DNA from: Streptococcus equinus ATCC 9812
GTDB taxonomy: Bacteria > Bacillota > Bacilli > Lactobacillales > Streptococcaceae
Reading direction: 5' to 3'
DNA length: 64,000 nt
Assembly (NCBI RefSeq): GCF_000187265.1
Contig: NZ_GL698429.1
Coordinates: 326,043-390,042 of the forward strand
Notes under the pieces: generated by a model
What the model saw: only the letters and a program-made list of their open reading frames with translations
The model's database searches: none
What the model was told of the DNA's origin: nothing
Shown: in pieces, positions 46,230 through 58,267 of the stretch
Layout of the letters: every line of letters begins with the position of its first letter
Position numbering within the stretch: position 1 is the stretch's first letter
Program-made: the position numbers and the translations under genes

Positions 46230-46266
46230 AATCCTGTCAAGAAGCGTTTTCTTAGCAGGATTTTCC
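46230..46266. repeat. Imperfect 14-bp hairpin between agcS and mntE
   Basis: AATCCTGTCAAGAA and TTCTTAGCAGGATT pair with two mismatches around GCGT. The true agcS terminator lies 20 bp away, so this may be a second terminator. Confidence 0.45.
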
Positions 46267-46285
46267 TGAGTTTGACAAGAATAAA

Positions 46286-46313
46286 AGACTAGGATTAAAC
46301 CTAGTCTTTATTT
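46286..46313 (-). terminator. agcS terminator
   Basis: AAAGACTAGG/CCTAGTCTTT hairpin containing the stop codon. Confidence 0.8.
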
Positions 46314-47647
46314 TGATAATTATTAAAATATTGTTTAGATTCTTTGATAATAATTGGTGAAAGAGCAAGTAGTGCAATCAAGTTTGGAATAGCCATTAAA
46401 CCATTAACAATATCTGCAATAACCCAGATTGTTTCAAGGCTAATGTATCCACCCAAGGCAACCATTATAATGAAAATAACACGGTAAACTGGAATTGCTT
46501 TAGTCCCAAAAAGAAATTCGAAACAACGTTCTCCGTAGTAACCCCATCCAAGAATTGTTGTAAAGGCAAAGAGAATTAAACTAATTGTCAATGCGTAAAC
46601 ACCAAAGTTACCAAAGACAGTAGAGAACGCTGATTGCGTTAGAGTTGCTCCATTGAGGTTGCTTGTCCAGCCACCAGTAACGATGATTGATAGACCTGTT
46701 AGTGTACATATAATGATGGTATCGATGAAAGTACCAGTCATAGAAACAAGACCTTGTTCAACGGGTTCTTCGGTTTTGGCAGCAGCAGCAGCAATTGGTG
46801 CAGAACCAAGACCAGATTCATTTGAGAAGATACCACGCGCAATACCAGCTTGGATTGCTGTAATTACAGTTGCGCCTGCAAAACCACCTGTAGCAGCTTT
46901 ACCAGTGAAAGCAGATTTAATGACTAAAACAATACTTGGAATGATTTGGTCATAGTGGAAAGCAAGGATAGTAATTGTTGCGAGAATATAAATAATCGCC
47001 ATGAAAGGCACAACTTTTTCAGCAACTTTTGAAATTGATTGAATACCACCAAAGATGATAATGCTAACTAAAACAGCTAAAACCAAGCTAATAATTTTTG
47101 GTGACCAACCGACTGTATTGCTGAGAGAGTCAGTAATTGAGTTAACCTGTGTAAATGTACCTGAACCAAATAGCGCCACCATAACACCAAAGATTGAAAA
47201 GGCGATTGCTAGCGGTTTCCAGTGTTTTCCCATTCCGTTAACGATATAATGCATTGGACCACCAGCAATTTCACCATTTGCGTCTGTTGTACGGTATTTA
47301 ATCGCCAAGAAACCTTCTGAGTATTTAGTCGCCATACCAAAGAATGCGGCTAACCACATCCATAGAAGTGCACCAGGGCCACCAAGTTTAATAGCAGTCG
47401 AAACACCCACAATATTACCAGTACCTACTGTAGCAGCAAGAGCTGTTGCAAGAGCCGCAAAACTTGAAATATCACCTTTTCCTTTCGCTTCAGATGCGAA
47501 AATAAGTTTTAAAGCTTTTGGAAGTCGAAAAACTTGCAGCAATCCTAAACGAATAGATAGATAAATTCCTGTTCCGACGAGCAGAACAAGAAGAGGTGGT
47601 CCCCAGACTAGACTGTCTAAAGACGATAGAAAATTATACATAATCAA
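46301..47647 (-). CDS. Sodium:alanine symporter family protein
   Basis: A 448-residue AgcS-type (SSS-like, LeuT-fold) carrier with about ten helices. Family motifs are ALATALAATVGTGNIVGVSTAI (first 20 residues shown within one helix), PGALLWMWLAAFFGMATKYSEG, GGPMHYI and FSNESGLGSAPIAAA. It takes up alanine or glycine with Na+. The start is MIMYN at 47647 or the second Met at 47641. It is monocistronic. Confidence 0.92.
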   Translation of the reverse strand: MIMYNFLSSLDSLVWGPPLLVLLVGTGIYLSIRLGLLQVFRLPKALKLIFASEAKGKGDISSFAALATALAATVGTGNIVGVSTAIKLGGPGALLWMWLAAFFGMATKYSEGFLAIKYRTTDANGEIAGGPMHYIVNGMGKHWKPLAIAFSIFGVMVALFGSGTFTQVNSITDSLSNTVGWSPKIISLVLAVLVSIIIFGGIQSISKVAEKVVPFMAIIYILATITILAFHYDQIIPSIVLVIKSAFTGKAATGGFAGATVITAIQAGIARGIFSNESGLGSAPIAAAAAKTEEPVEQGLVSMTGTFIDTIIICTLTGLSIIVTGGWTSNLNGATLTQSAFSTVFGNFGVYALTISLILFAFTTILGWGYYGERCFEFLFGTKAIPVYRVIFIIMVALGGYISLETIWVIADIVNGLMAIPNLIALLALSPIIIKESKQYFNNYQNKD

Positions 47648-49492
<1,845 letters not shown>

Positions 49493-49498
49493 TAAGTT

Positions 49499-49533
49499 AA
49501 CTCAGTTGGAAATTCCAACTGGGTTACTTTTCT
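49499..49533 (+). terminator. Terminator after the first GH1 gene
   Basis: AACTCAGTTGG, loop AAATT, CCAACTGGGTT and a T-rich tail. Confidence 0.8.
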
Positions 49534-49546
49534 AGAAAGGAAATGT

Positions 49547-50167
49547 ATGGGAAAAAAACTGTATCTAATGCGTCATGGCGAGACTCTTTTTAATACTCAA
49601 GGTCGTGTTCAAGGAGCTTGTGATTCTCCTTTGACACAACTTGGTATAGATCAAGCTATGCTCGCTAAGAAATATTTTGATGACAATGCGATTTCTTTTG
49701 ATAAAGTCTATTCATCAACGCAGGAAAGGGCGACAGATACCGCAAAATTGGTTTCTGCGCAAGAGAACGTTGTTCAGCTAAAAGGCATCAAAGAAATGGA
49801 TTTTGGACAGTTTGAAGCGCAGCCAGAGTTTTTATTGCCAAAGTTCAGACCAGGTGCAAATTCATTCGAAGATTTATTAGTTCCATTTGGTGGAGAAGAT
49901 ATTATGGCGGTTGGTGCGCGTGCTTTAAAGACTATTCTTAAGGTTTTGCAAGAAGAAGACGATGCTGAGAGCCTACTTATGGTTAGCCACGGTGCAACGA
50001 TGTGGGGACTTTGTCTCCAACTAAAAATAGCATTTCCAAAAGGTGTTGGCTTTTCAAATTGTGCTATTTGTGAGTTTGATTATGACGGTAAACTGCATCT
50101 TGATAAATTAATTTCGCCAACTAAAGATTTTGAAACATATTTATTTGAGAGGGATGAGAATCAATGA
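49547..50167 (+). CDS. Histidine phosphatase (phosphoglycerate mutase-like), copy 1
   Basis: A 206-residue branch of the histidine phosphatase superfamily. The phosphate-accepting His10 lies in LMRHGETLFN, with CDSPLTQLG, YSSTQERATDT and a second His in VSHGATMWG. The substrate is unknown. Its stop overlaps the next start by 4 nt (ATGA), and the downstream gene is a paralogue. Confidence 0.88.
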   Translation: MGKKLYLMRHGETLFNTQGRVQGACDSPLTQLGIDQAMLAKKYFDDNAISFDKVYSSTQERATDTAKLVSAQENVVQLKGIKEMDFGQFEAQPEFLLPKFRPGANSFEDLLVPFGGEDIMAVGARALKTILKVLQEEDDAESLLMVSHGATMWGLCLQLKIAFPKGVGFSNCAICEFDYDGKLHLDKLISPTKDFETYLFERDENQ

Positions 50168-50784
50168 AGACATTTTATTTAATGCGACATGGACAAACAC
50201 GTTTTAACTTACAAGGTCGAATTCAAGGAGCTTGTGATTCTCCTTTAACAGAACTTGGTATTGAGCAAGCAAAAGCAGCAAGACGCCATTTTGAAGAGGA
50301 AGGCATTACATTTACTCGAGTCTACTCATCAACGCAGGAACGTGCTTGTGATACCGCAGAACTTGCAACTGGAAGAGATGATTATATTCGATTAAAAGGG
50401 ATTAAAGAGATGGATTTTGGCTCTTATGAAGCTCATCAAGAATACCTAAATCCACCTGTTCATCGTGAAGACGGCTCAGGTTATCGTGATTTCTTTGTGC
50501 GCTATGGCGGTGAGTCAAATGTTCAGGTATATGAGCGCGTGAGCCGTACGATTCGTGAGAGATTAAATCAGAGCGAAGATGACGAGACACTCTTATTTGT
50601 CAGTCATGGCGGAGCCATTACGCAGTTTTATCTTCATGCAACAAAAAATCCGCCTATTTTAAAGAAACGCATGTCAAATTGTGCAATTCTGGAAATTGCT
50701 TACGATGGCACAGACATGGAAGTAAAATCGATTTATAATCCAGTTGACCAAGAGTATATTTTTAAGCGTGATAATAAAGAATAA
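50164..50784 (+). CDS. Histidine phosphatase (phosphoglycerate mutase-like), copy 2
   Basis: A 206-residue paralogue of the preceding gene, of the same length and motifs: LMRHGQTRFN, GRIQGACDSPLTELG, YSSTQERACDT, VSHGGAIT. It clearly arose by tandem duplication, with divergence in the middle (residues 105-140). Translation is coupled through ATGA. The substrate is unknown. Confidence 0.88.
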   Translation: MKTFYLMRHGQTRFNLQGRIQGACDSPLTELGIEQAKAARRHFEEEGITFTRVYSSTQERACDTAELATGRDDYIRLKGIKEMDFGSYEAHQEYLNPPVHREDGSGYRDFFVRYGGESNVQVYERVSRTIRERLNQSEDDETLLFVSHGGAITQFYLHATKNPPILKKRMSNCAILEIAYDGTDMEVKSIYNPVDQEYIFKRDNKE

Positions 50785-50858
50785 AGCAGCAGACTGTTCG
50801 CTATTTTAATATATTTTGCTATAATGGGAATAACTGAATTAAGGAGAATTTATTCCCC

Positions 50859-51974
50859 ATGAAATTAGAGAAAAAACATGTTTATTATATAGTGATTGCT
50901 TTTGCAATTTGTTATGCGATTCAGGCTTACTGGAGCGCTGGTGCATCAATTATTTCTACCATTTTTAAGGCAAGTCACCCCTTTATGATAGGGGCAGGTA
51001 TTGCTTATATTGTCAATATTGTGATGAGCCTTTATGAGATGATTTTTACACGCTTGATTAAAAATAAGTATCTACTAAAATTAAAACGTGCAGTTTCAAT
51101 GATTTTAGCCTATCTCACTTTTATGCTACTTATTAGCTGGTTATTTTCAATTGTGTTGCCTGACTTGATTGCAAGTATTAATTCTCTTTTGAAAATTGAT
51201 ACGAGTGGTTTTTCAAAATTTATCAAGGAAGTCAGTGATAATAAAGCTGTACAAGAGTTTCTTGCTTATTTTGGGTCTTCATCAGACATTACAGCAACCT
51301 TGTCTGACTACAGTAAACAAATATTGAATCAGGTTTTAGCTGTTCTAACAAATATTTTAACTTCGGTGAGCACCATTGCATCGACTCTGTTAAATGTCTT
51401 CATTAGTTTTGTCTTTTCAATTTATGTGTTGGCAAGTAAGGAGCAGTTGGGACGTCAGTTTAATCTTTTGATTGATTCTTACCTTGGAAAATATGCTAAA
51501 ACTGTGCACTATGTTTTGGATATTTTGCATAAGAGATTTCATGGTTTCTTTGTCGGTCAGACTCTAGAGGCGATGATTCTTGGAAGTTTGACAGCTATTG
51601 GTATGTTCTTATTCAAATTACCATATGCAGCAACAATTGGTATTTTAGTGGCGTTTACGGCATTAATTCCAGTTGTAGGAGCATATATCGGTGTAACAAT
51701 CGGATTTATCCTCATTGCGACACAAGACGTGTCACAGGCGATATTCTTTGTTATTTACTTAGTTGTTCTACAGCAATTTGAAGGAAACATAATTTATCCG
51801 CGCGTGGTGGGTGGCTCAATTGGATTACCTGGTATGTGGGTGCTGATGGCAATTACCATTGGTGCGTCACTATGGGGAGTTCTAGGAATGCTTGTTGCAG
51901 TACCGTTAGCAGCAAGCTTATATCAAATGATTAAAGATAACGTCGCAAAACGTCAGAAAAATCGACTACAATAA
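50859..51974 (+). CDS. AI-2E family transporter
   Basis: A 371-residue membrane protein with about seven helices and the PF01594 core: HGFFVGQTLEAMILG, FTALIPVVGAYIG and EGNIIYPRVVGGSIGLPG. Members have been linked to AI-2 export or cation/proton exchange; the role here is open. AAGGAG precedes the ATG. A hairpin shared with radC follows. Confidence 0.88.
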   Translation: MKLEKKHVYYIVIAFAICYAIQAYWSAGASIISTIFKASHPFMIGAGIAYIVNIVMSLYEMIFTRLIKNKYLLKLKRAVSMILAYLTFMLLISWLFSIVLPDLIASINSLLKIDTSGFSKFIKEVSDNKAVQEFLAYFGSSSDITATLSDYSKQILNQVLAVLTNILTSVSTIASTLLNVFISFVFSIYVLASKEQLGRQFNLLIDSYLGKYAKTVHYVLDILHKRFHGFFVGQTLEAMILGSLTAIGMFLFKLPYAATIGILVAFTALIPVVGAYIGVTIGFILIATQDVSQAIFFVIYLVVLQQFEGNIIYPRVVGGSIGLPGMWVLMAITIGASLWGVLGMLVAVPLAASLYQMIKDNVAKRQKNRLQ

Positions 51975-51988
51975 CTAAAAATTAAAGG

Positions 51989-52029
51989 AAATACCTTCAA
52001 CTTACGAATAAATAAGTGGAGGTATTTTT
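51989..52029 (+). terminator. Hairpin that ends the AI-2E gene and covers the radC ribosome site
   Basis: AAATACCTTCAACTTA pairs with TAAGTGGAGGTATTT (one bulge, one wobble) and is followed by TTTT directly before the radC ATG. The radC Shine-Dalgarno GGAGG (52018-52022) is inside the 3' arm. Confidence 0.65.
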
Positions 52030-52710
52030 ATGTACACAATTGAGATGAGAGCAGATGCCATGCTACCGCGTGAGCGTTTGCGAGATTTAGGTGCAGAGCA
52101 ACTAAGCAATCAGGAATTATTGTCGATTTTATTACGTACGGGAACAAAGACTAGGCCTGTTTTGGAAGTGGCAAATGATATTTTAAAACACATTGATAGC
52201 TTAGCGGATTTTCAGCATCTATCTTTACAAGAATTGCAAAAAATTAAGGGAATTGGTCACGTGAAGTCCATTGAAATTAAAGCGATGATTGAATTAGCTA
52301 AGCGCATTAGCAAGGCAGAGTACGTCCAAAAAGAGCGTATTATGAGCAGTGAACGTCTAGCTAGAAAGATGATGCTAGAACTTAGTGACCAAAAGCAAGA
52401 GCATCTAGTAGCCATTTACCTAGATACACAAAATCGGATTATCGAGCAACGTACTATTTTTATCGGTTCAGTTCGTCGCTCAATTGCTGAACCACGTGAA
52501 ATTTTGTATTATGCTTGTAAAAATATGGCAACTTCAGTGATTATCGTTCATAACCACCCTTCTGGTTCGCCAGAACCTAGCGAAAATGATTTGCGCTTTA
52601 CTGAAAAAATAAAGCGTTCATGTGAAGATATTGGACTAATTTGCTTAGATCATATCATAGTAGGCAAATACCAATATTACAGTTTTAGAGAAGAAACGGA
52701 TGTTTTATAA
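52030..52710 (+). CDS. radC: RadC family JAMM-domain protein
   Basis: A 226-residue protein with an N-terminal helix-hairpin-helix part (1-100, [15 protein letters not shown]) and a C-terminal JAB/JAMM domain with [15 protein letters not shown]. The name reflects an old link to repair; a direct repair role is doubtful in pneumococcus. It is translated behind a hairpin that hides its ribosome site. Confidence 0.93.
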   Translation: MYTIEMRADAMLPRERLRDLGAEQLSNQELLSILLRTGTKTRPVLEVANDILKHIDSLADFQHLSLQELQKIKGIGHVKSIEIKAMIELAKRISKAEYVQKERIMSSERLARKMMLELSDQKQEHLVAIYLDTQNRIIEQRTIFIGSVRRSIAEPREILYYACKNMATSVIIVHNHPSGSPEPSENDLRFTEKIKRSCEDIGLICLDHIIVGKYQYYSFREETDVL

Positions 52711-52715
52711 GCAAT

Positions 52716-52749
52716 AAAAAAGCCTGAGGAAAATTCTCAGACTTTGAAA
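52716..52749. terminator. Terminator between radC and rex
   Basis: AAAGCCTGAG...CTCAGACTTT hairpin with A/T flanks. It may serve both converging genes. Confidence 0.7.
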
Positions 52750-52784
52750 AAAGTATTTAAATACTAAATTTCTTGAGCAAGGCA

Positions 52785-53426
52785 TTATTGATTTGATTGG
52801 CTCATAAAATAGAGAAGTGTTTGAAGTTCACTAGTCAAATCAACATATTGAACAATCACATCCTTAGGAACATTAAGGTGTACAGGTGAGAAACTTAGGA
52901 TTCCATGGATTCCAGCTTCAACCAAAATATCAGCAACTTCCTGAGCTTTAGTACTTGGTACAGTTAAAATAGCTGTTTCTATCCCAGCTTCCTGAGCATG
53001 TTCTTTAAGAGATGAGATACCATAGATTGGAATACCATCAGAGGTTTGATGTCCAACAATCTCGTTATCATCAGTATCAAATGCCATTGCAATTTGCATT
53101 TTATTACGGTCATGGAAACGGTAATGAAGTAGTGCACGTCCGATATTTCCACATCCTACTAAAAGAACGTTTGTTGTAGAATGGTCATTTAAAATATCAG
53201 CAAAGAAATTCATTAATTTTTTGACGTCGTAGCCAAAGCCGCGTCGTCCGAGTTCACCAAAATATGAAAAATCTCGACGAACTGTTGCAGAATCAATTCC
53301 CATAGCATCCGCAATTTGTTTTGAACTTGCTTTTTCAACATTATCAGTATTAAAACGTTTGAAAATACGATAATAAAGCGAGAGTCGCTTTGCTGTTGCT
53401 TTAGGAATAGATTTCTCAGTAGTCAC
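52785..53426 (-). CDS. rex: Redox-sensing transcriptional repressor Rex
   Basis: A 213-residue NADH/NAD+ sensor: N-terminal winged helix ([37 protein letters not shown]) and a Rossmann domain ([17 protein letters not shown]). It represses fermentation genes when NADH is low. An imperfect Rex-like box lies upstream, suggesting autoregulation. Confidence 0.95.
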   Translation of the reverse strand: MTTEKSIPKATAKRLSLYYRIFKRFNTDNVEKASSKQIADAMGIDSATVRRDFSYFGELGRRGFGYDVKKLMNFFADILNDHSTTNVLLVGCGNIGRALLHYRFHDRNKMQIAMAFDTDDNEIVGHQTSDGIPIYGISSLKEHAQEAGIETAILTVPSTKAQEVADILVEAGIHGILSFSPVHLNVPKDVIVQYVDLTSELQTLLYFMSQSNQ

Positions 53427-53471
53427 AATACCATCTCCCTTTTACTTACTACATCTATTGTAACAAAAACT

Positions 53472-53489
53472 TTGTGAAAATAAAAACAA
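53472..53489 (-). promoter_or_regulatory. Imperfect Rex-box upstream of rex
   Basis: TTGTGAAAATAAAAACAA has one perfect half of TTGTGAA-N4-TTCACAA; the other half has mismatches. Confidence 0.35.
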
Positions 53490-53504
53490 ATTTTTGAATT
53501 AATT

Positions 53505-53552
53505 AAAAAAACAACTCTTAATCTGCCTTGAAGCAGGTAAAGAGTTGCTTTT
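53505..53552 (-). terminator. Terminator of the CYTH-prs-csd-DUF1831 block
   Basis: A long two-part hairpin CAACTCTT...AAGAGTTG with inner CTGCC/GGCAG-like pairing and T-runs on both sides. Confidence 0.8.
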
Positions 53553-53555
53553 TTA

Positions 53556-53903
53556 TTAAACTTCTTTTTTAGTGAAAATATCACGTTCAACGAGACTATC
53601 CATCAAGAAGTAGAATTTTTCTTGGAGGATTTTGTTATCTTCAGATTTGAAGATATTAACAAAACGTAGTCCAGATTTATCAGTGATGCTTAATTTAAAT
53701 CCTGTTAAATCTTTGTTGATTGTGATTTTCAATGGAAAACCGTCGCCTGAATTTGGAACTTTTTCTAACAAGCGAGTTAATTCGTAATTACCGATACGGT
53801 TTTGAGTAAAGGTTGTATCACGAAGTGTGTATTTTTTGATGTCATTGCTAATAGCATAGCTGTAAAGACAGTCTTGTAGAGTGATTTCTTTTTCAAATGC
53901 CAT
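53556..53903 (-). CDS. DUF1831 family protein
   Basis: A 115-residue protein of a Lactobacillales family found behind cysteine desulfurase genes, as here (1-bp gap, so coupled). It has a mixed alpha/beta fold with no metal motif or membrane part. A helper role in sulfur transfer is suggested only by neighbourhood. Confidence 0.8.
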   Translation of the reverse strand: MAFEKEITLQDCLYSYAISNDIKKYTLRDTTFTQNRIGNYELTRLLEKVPNSGDGFPLKITINKDLTGFKLSITDKSGLRFVNIFKSEDNKILQEKFYFLMDSLVERDIFTKKEV

Positions 53904-53904
53904 C

Positions 53905-55020
53905 CTAGTTTCCTACGATTTCTTTTAATTTTTGTGCGAGTTCTTGAACTTCTTCGATAGTATTAAGCTCTGAGAAGCTAACGCGGATTGATTCAGTTAA
54001 ACGATGAGAGTCGTCACCGTATAGACTTGCCAAAACATGACTTGGATCAACGGTACCAGCAGTACAAGCAGAACCTGTTGAAACGGCAATTCCTTCTAAG
54101 TCAAGACGTGTTAGAAGCATACCATTGTTTTGATTTGGAAAACCAATATTAAGCACATGAGGCATTTTGTTCTCGCTACCGTTGATATAGTAATCTAGTC
54201 CAGAAATACCATTGAGAAAGGCTTGGTTAAGCTCCTCAACATGCTTAAAGTTTTTGTCTTTGTTAGCAACGGCATCAGATAAGGCTTGTGCCATACCAAC
54301 GATACCAATCATATTTTCAGTGCTGGCTCTTCGTTTGTCTTCTTGTTCACCACCGTGGAGCAAGTTATCAAAATGTTGTGGTGTTGAGTAAAGGATACCG
54401 ACACCTTTTGGTCCATGGAATTTGTGAGCAGAAGCAGAAAGAAAATCAGCTTTAATATCTTCAGGAAAAACATCGGTTTTTCCGATAGCTTGAACAGCAT
54501 CAACGTGGAAAGCAGCCTGGTGATTTTGAAGGAGTTCACCAATTTCTTTAACTGGAAGTATATCACCAGTTTCATTGTTTGCAAACATTGTGCTGACTAA
54601 GGTGGTATCATCACGCAAAGCATCAGTAACTTGTTTAGCAGTAATTTGGTTATTTTCAGGTTTCAAATAAGTGACTTCAAAACCAAAGCGTTTTTCCAAG
54701 TACTCCATTGTAAGAAGAACTGAATGGTGTTCAATAGAAGTTGTAATAATGTGCTTACCTTTAGCTTGGTTAGCAAGGGCATAACCTTTGATAGCTGTGT
54801 TGTTGCTTTCAGTAGCACCTGATGTAAAGATAATGCGGCGTGGGTCAGTTTTTAAAGCTGAGGCAATGGTTTGGCGAGCTGAACGAAGACGCTGATTAGC
54901 GCGACGCCCAATGCCATGAATGCTTGATGGGTTACCAAAGTCATTCTTCATAATTTCTGTCATTGCATCAATAACAGAAGGGGTGAGAGGGGTAGTTGCA
55001 GCATTATCAAGATATATCAT
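53905..55020 (-). CDS. Cysteine desulfurase
   Basis: A 371-residue class V PLP enzyme of the NifS/IscS type that takes sulfur from cysteine for thio-tRNA or Fe-S use. It starts IYLDNAATTPL, with GATESNNTAIKG, the PLP lysine in SASAHKFHGPKGVG and the active Cys in STGSACTAGTVDPSHVL. It is 7 bp behind prs in a leftward block and is not the SufS found in a suf cluster. Confidence 0.94.
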   Translation of the reverse strand: MIYLDNAATTPLTPSVIDAMTEIMKNDFGNPSSIHGIGRRANQRLRSARQTIASALKTDPRRIIFTSGATESNNTAIKGYALANQAKGKHIITTSIEHHSVLLTMEYLEKRFGFEVTYLKPENNQITAKQVTDALRDDTTLVSTMFANNETGDILPVKEIGELLQNHQAAFHVDAVQAIGKTDVFPEDIKADFLSASAHKFHGPKGVGILYSTPQHFDNLLHGGEQEDKRRASTENMIGIVGMAQALSDAVANKDKNFKHVEELNQAFLNGISGLDYYINGSENKMPHVLNIGFPNQNNGMLLTRLDLEGIAVSTGSACTAGTVDPSHVLASLYGDDSHRLTESIRVSFSELNTIEEVQELAQKLKEIVGN

Positions 55021-55027
55021 TTATTAT

Positions 55028-55999
55028 TTAGTCCTTTTTAGCGTTATATGAGAATAGTGGGCTGAGCGGAGCTTTTTCGTGGATACGAGTAATCGCATCA
55101 GCAATCAATTGGCTTGCAGAAAGATATTTGATATTTTTTGGCAACCGTTCTTTAGTATCGACAGAGTCAGTTACTAAGATTTCCTTGATAGGAGCAGCAT
55201 CAAGACTGTCAGCGGCAGCGCCAGCAAATAGACCATGGCTTGCTGCTGCATAGATTTCTGTTGCGCCACCACGTTCAACGATTTTAGCTGCCTCAGCAAA
55301 TGTTTTACCAGTGTTTAAGATGTCATCGATAAGGATTGCTTTTTTACCAGCAACATCACCGATGATGTAACCTTCTTCACGGTGTGAATCATCTTCAGCG
55401 TAGTCGATGATAGCGATTGGTGAATCAAGAGTTTGAGCCAAGTTACGAGCACGTTTGATTCCAGAGTTTTTAGGGCTGACAACAACAACGTCTTCACCTT
55501 TCAAACCTTGTTCAAAGTAGTATTTAGCAAACAATGGAACAGTAAAGAGGTTATCAACTGGGACATCAAAGAAACCTTGTACTTGAACAGCGTGAAGGTC
55601 AAGGATTAAAAGACGGTCAACACCAGCTTTAACTAGCATGTTTGCAACAAGTTTAGCTGTGATTGGTTCACGTGAAGCAGCGATGCGGTCTTGGCGTGAG
55701 TATCCAAAGTATGGGATAACGACATTGACACTGTGTGCGCTGGCACGTTTACAAGCGTCTACCATAATTAATAGTTCCCAAAGGTTATCATTAACAGGGT
55801 AGCTAGTTGATTGGATGATGTAGATATCATCTCCACGAACTGTTTCTTCGATGTTAATCATGATTTCGCCGTCTGAAAACTTGCGTGTTGATACTTTTCC
55901 AAGAGGGACACCTAAAATATCCGCAATTTTTTGTGCAATCTCTACGTTAGAAGATAGAGAAAAAAGCTTGAACTGTTTGTCGGCGTAAAGTTCTGCCAT
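55028..55999 (-). CDS. prs: Ribose-phosphate pyrophosphokinase
   Basis: A 323-residue PRPP synthase: [16 protein letters not shown] near the start, catalytic [19 protein letters not shown] loop [13 protein letters not shown] and the flexible TNS-like end. It supplies PRPP for nucleotides, including PyrE in this window. Streptococci carry more than one prs paralogue. An 84-bp gap separates it from the CYTH gene. Confidence 0.96.
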   Translation of the reverse strand: MAELYADKQFKLFSLSSNVEIAQKIADILGVPLGKVSTRKFSDGEIMINIEETVRGDDIYIIQSTSYPVNDNLWELLIMVDACKRASAHSVNVVIPYFGYSRQDRIAASREPITAKLVANMLVKAGVDRLLILDLHAVQVQGFFDVPVDNLFTVPLFAKYYFEQGLKGEDVVVVSPKNSGIKRARNLAQTLDSPIAIIDYAEDDSHREEGYIIGDVAGKKAILIDDILNTGKTFAEAAKIVERGGATEIYAAASHGLFAGAAADSLDAAPIKEILVTDSVDTKERLPKNIKYLSASQLIADAITRIHEKAPLSPLFSYNAKKD

Positions 56000-56083
56000 G
56001 ATATAAATAAACTCCTTTAAAATTAATACTTATATTTTACCAAAAAAAACGAAATAATTCAGCATTTTTAAGGAAAAGCGTGT

Positions 56084-56653
56084 TTAATTTCGCTTAAGTG
56101 TTGCACTAAAGCGAGCGACCTTGCTTTTAGCATACTTGAAATCAATGTCATGCTGAGCTAGGAAGTCATCAAAGTCTTTTTTGCCTTTTTTGGCATTTTC
56201 AACTTCGAGTTCAAGTTCATAGTCCTTGATATCAGCGTATTGGTTGCTATCAAGTGCCATAAGACCAATGTTTGTCATCGTTTCTCGGCGTATTGTTGTA
56301 AGACTACCGAAGTTTTTTAAGCTTGATAATTTTACACCGTTTTCTTCAATAAGCTTAAGAAAGTCAACGTCAGGAAATTTTCCAGACTTAATAATACTTT
56401 TTGCTTCTTCGACACTTAAATCATAGTTGTATTCTAAATTTCCAACTTCTTTTGGAATTTTTAGGGTGATTTCAGCACGATTTGGCAATGTCCGGATACG
56501 AAGTGACATGCGGTGCCCCTTCATGTCAAAATTATCTGAATCAAAGTAATAGTTAGTCTGAGTTACAGGCGTAACATGAGACAGTTGACTGTTGAGACGA
56601 TTGAACTCGTCTTTAGTGAGTAACGTTTTGTACTCAATTTCAAGGTGTGTCAT
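56084..56653 (-). CDS. CYTH domain protein
   Basis: A 189-residue CYTH triphosphate-tunnel enzyme: HLEIEYKTLLT gives the ExExK motif, with LRIRT, AEITLKIP and ELELEVENAKKG as further charged strands. Members hydrolyse inorganic triphosphate or thiamine triphosphate. It is divergent from relQ, a recurrent streptococcal pairing around (p)ppGpp synthesis. Confidence 0.9.
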   Translation of the reverse strand: MTHLEIEYKTLLTKDEFNRLNSQLSHVTPVTQTNYYFDSDNFDMKGHRMSLRIRTLPNRAEITLKIPKEVGNLEYNYDLSVEEAKSIIKSGKFPDVDFLKLIEENGVKLSSLKNFGSLTTIRRETMTNIGLMALDSNQYADIKDYELELEVENAKKGKKDFDDFLAQHDIDFKYAKSKVARFSATLKRN

Positions 56654-56790
56654 AAAAAATTTTTCCTTTTTTCACCATTAGGTTTTATGTTATAATAAGT
56701 TCGTTATATTAATTCTATACAAAAGTCAATTTTTTGACAAGGATTGGTTATGTCATCGTGACAAGCCCATCCCATTAGGAAGGAAATGTG

Positions 56791-57456
56791 ATGGACTGGG
56801 AAAAATTTTTAGATCCTTATGTACAAACAGTTGGGGAGTTGAAGATTAAACTTCGCGGAATTCGTAAGCAATTTCGTAAACAAAATCGACATTCACCAAT
56901 TGAATTTGTAACTGGTCGCGTAAAATCTGTTGAGAGTATCAAGGAAAAAATGGTACTGCGCGGAATTAAGCCAGAAAATATTGAACAAGATTTGCAAGAT
57001 ATAGCAGGTCTGCGTATTATGGTTCAATTTGTTGATGACGTTGATGAAGTTTTAACGCTTTTGCGTAGTCGACGAGATATGAAAATCGTTCAAGAACGTG
57101 ATTATATCACCCACATGAAAGCAAGTGGATATCGTTCTTATCATGTGATTATCGAATATCCTGTTGACACAATTGATGGTCAAAAAGTGGTTCTAGCTGA
57201 GATTCAAATTAGAACGCTCGCGATGAACTTCTGGGCAACAATCGAACATTCATTGAACTATAAATATAAAGGCGAGTTTCCAGATAAGATTAAAAAACGT
57301 TTGGAAACAACAGCAAAAATCGCTCTTGAGTTAGATGAAGAAATGCGAAAAATTCGCGAGGATATTAGGGAAGCACAGCTTTTATTTGATCCCGCAAGTC
57401 GGAAATTAAATGATGGTGTAGGAAATAGTGATGACACAGACGAATATTACAGATAA
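56791..57456 (+). CDS. relQ: Small (p)ppGpp synthetase
   Basis: A 221-residue single-domain alarmone synthetase: [41 protein letters not shown] and [18 protein letters not shown]. It has no hydrolase, TGS or ACT domain, and makes ppGpp without the ribosome. ATG 56791 follows AGGAAAT. It overlaps nadK by 26 nt, so the genes are coupled. Confidence 0.95.
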   Translation: MDWEKFLDPYVQTVGELKIKLRGIRKQFRKQNRHSPIEFVTGRVKSVESIKEKMVLRGIKPENIEQDLQDIAGLRIMVQFVDDVDEVLTLLRSRRDMKIVQERDYITHMKASGYRSYHVIIEYPVDTIDGQKVVLAEIQIRTLAMNFWATIEHSLNYKYKGEFPDKIKKRLETTAKIALELDEEMRKIREDIREAQLLFDPASRKLNDGVGNSDDTDEYYR

Positions 57457-58267
57457 GGCGACGCGTGTCGCTATCATAGCAAACGGGAAATATCAGAGTA
57501 GACGAGTAGCTTCAAAGTTATTTGCAGCTTTCAAAGAAGATAAGGATTTTTATTTATCTAAGAAAGATCCAGATATTGTCATTTCCATTGGTGGTGATGG
57601 CATGCTTTTATCTGCTTTTCATACTTATGAGAAGATTCTTGATAAAGTTCGTTTTGTAGGAATTCATACAGGCCATCTTGGTTTTTACACTGATTATCGA
57701 GATTTTGAAGTTGAAAAGTTGATAGAGAATTTGCGTGCTGATAAGGGGAGAAAGGCTTCTTATCCGGTTTTACGTGCTAAGATAACACTGGATGATGGAC
57801 GTGTTATCAAGGCACGCGCGCTTAATGAAGTAGCCATTAAACGTATTGAAAAGACAATGGTTGCTGATGTGATTATTGATAAAGTAAAATTAGAACGTTT
57901 CCGTGGTGATGGTATTTCGGTATCAACGCCAACAGGCAGTACAGCTTATAATAAATCTTTGGGCGGAGCTATTTTGCATCCAACGATGGAAGCAATGCAA
58001 TTGACCGAGATTTCTAGCTTGAACAATCGCGTTTATCGTACCTTAGGATCTTCAGTGATTGTTCCTAAAAAGGATAAAATTGAAATTGTTCCTAAGCGCC
58101 AAGGCATTTATACTGTGTCAATCGATAACAAGACGATGCATTATAAAAATGTGTCGAAAATTGAATATTACATTGACAATAAAAAAATTAGTTTTGTGGC
58201 AACTCCCTTCCATACAAGTTTTTGGGAGCGCGTGAGAGATGCCTTTATAGGAGAAGTAGATTCGTGA
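57431..58267 (+). CDS. nadK: NAD kinase
   Basis: A 278-residue enzyme forming NADP from NAD. The signature [14 protein letters not shown] lies near residue 55, with GHLGFYTD, the NAD site LNEVAIKR and [11 protein letters not shown]-like [17 protein letters not shown]. Start ATG 57431 (GTG 57428 is in frame). It shares a GTGA overlap with the pseudouridine synthase gene. Confidence 0.96.
   Translation: MTQTNITDKATRVAIIANGKYQSRRVASKLFAAFKEDKDFYLSKKDPDIVISIGGDGMLLSAFHTYEKILDKVRFVGIHTGHLGFYTDYRDFEVEKLIENLRADKGRKASYPVLRAKITLDDGRVIKARALNEVAIKRIEKTMVADVIIDKVKLERFRGDGISVSTPTGSTAYNKSLGGAILHPTMEAMQLTEISSLNNRVYRTLGSSVIVPKKDKIEIVPKRQGIYTVSIDNKTMHYKNVSKIEYYIDNKKISFVATPFHTSFWERVRDAFIGEVDS

Noticed and set aside
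46139-46300. yybP-ykoY manganese riboswitch upstream of mntE
   Set aside because: The conserved loops of that class are not recognisable, and only simple hairpins are present.
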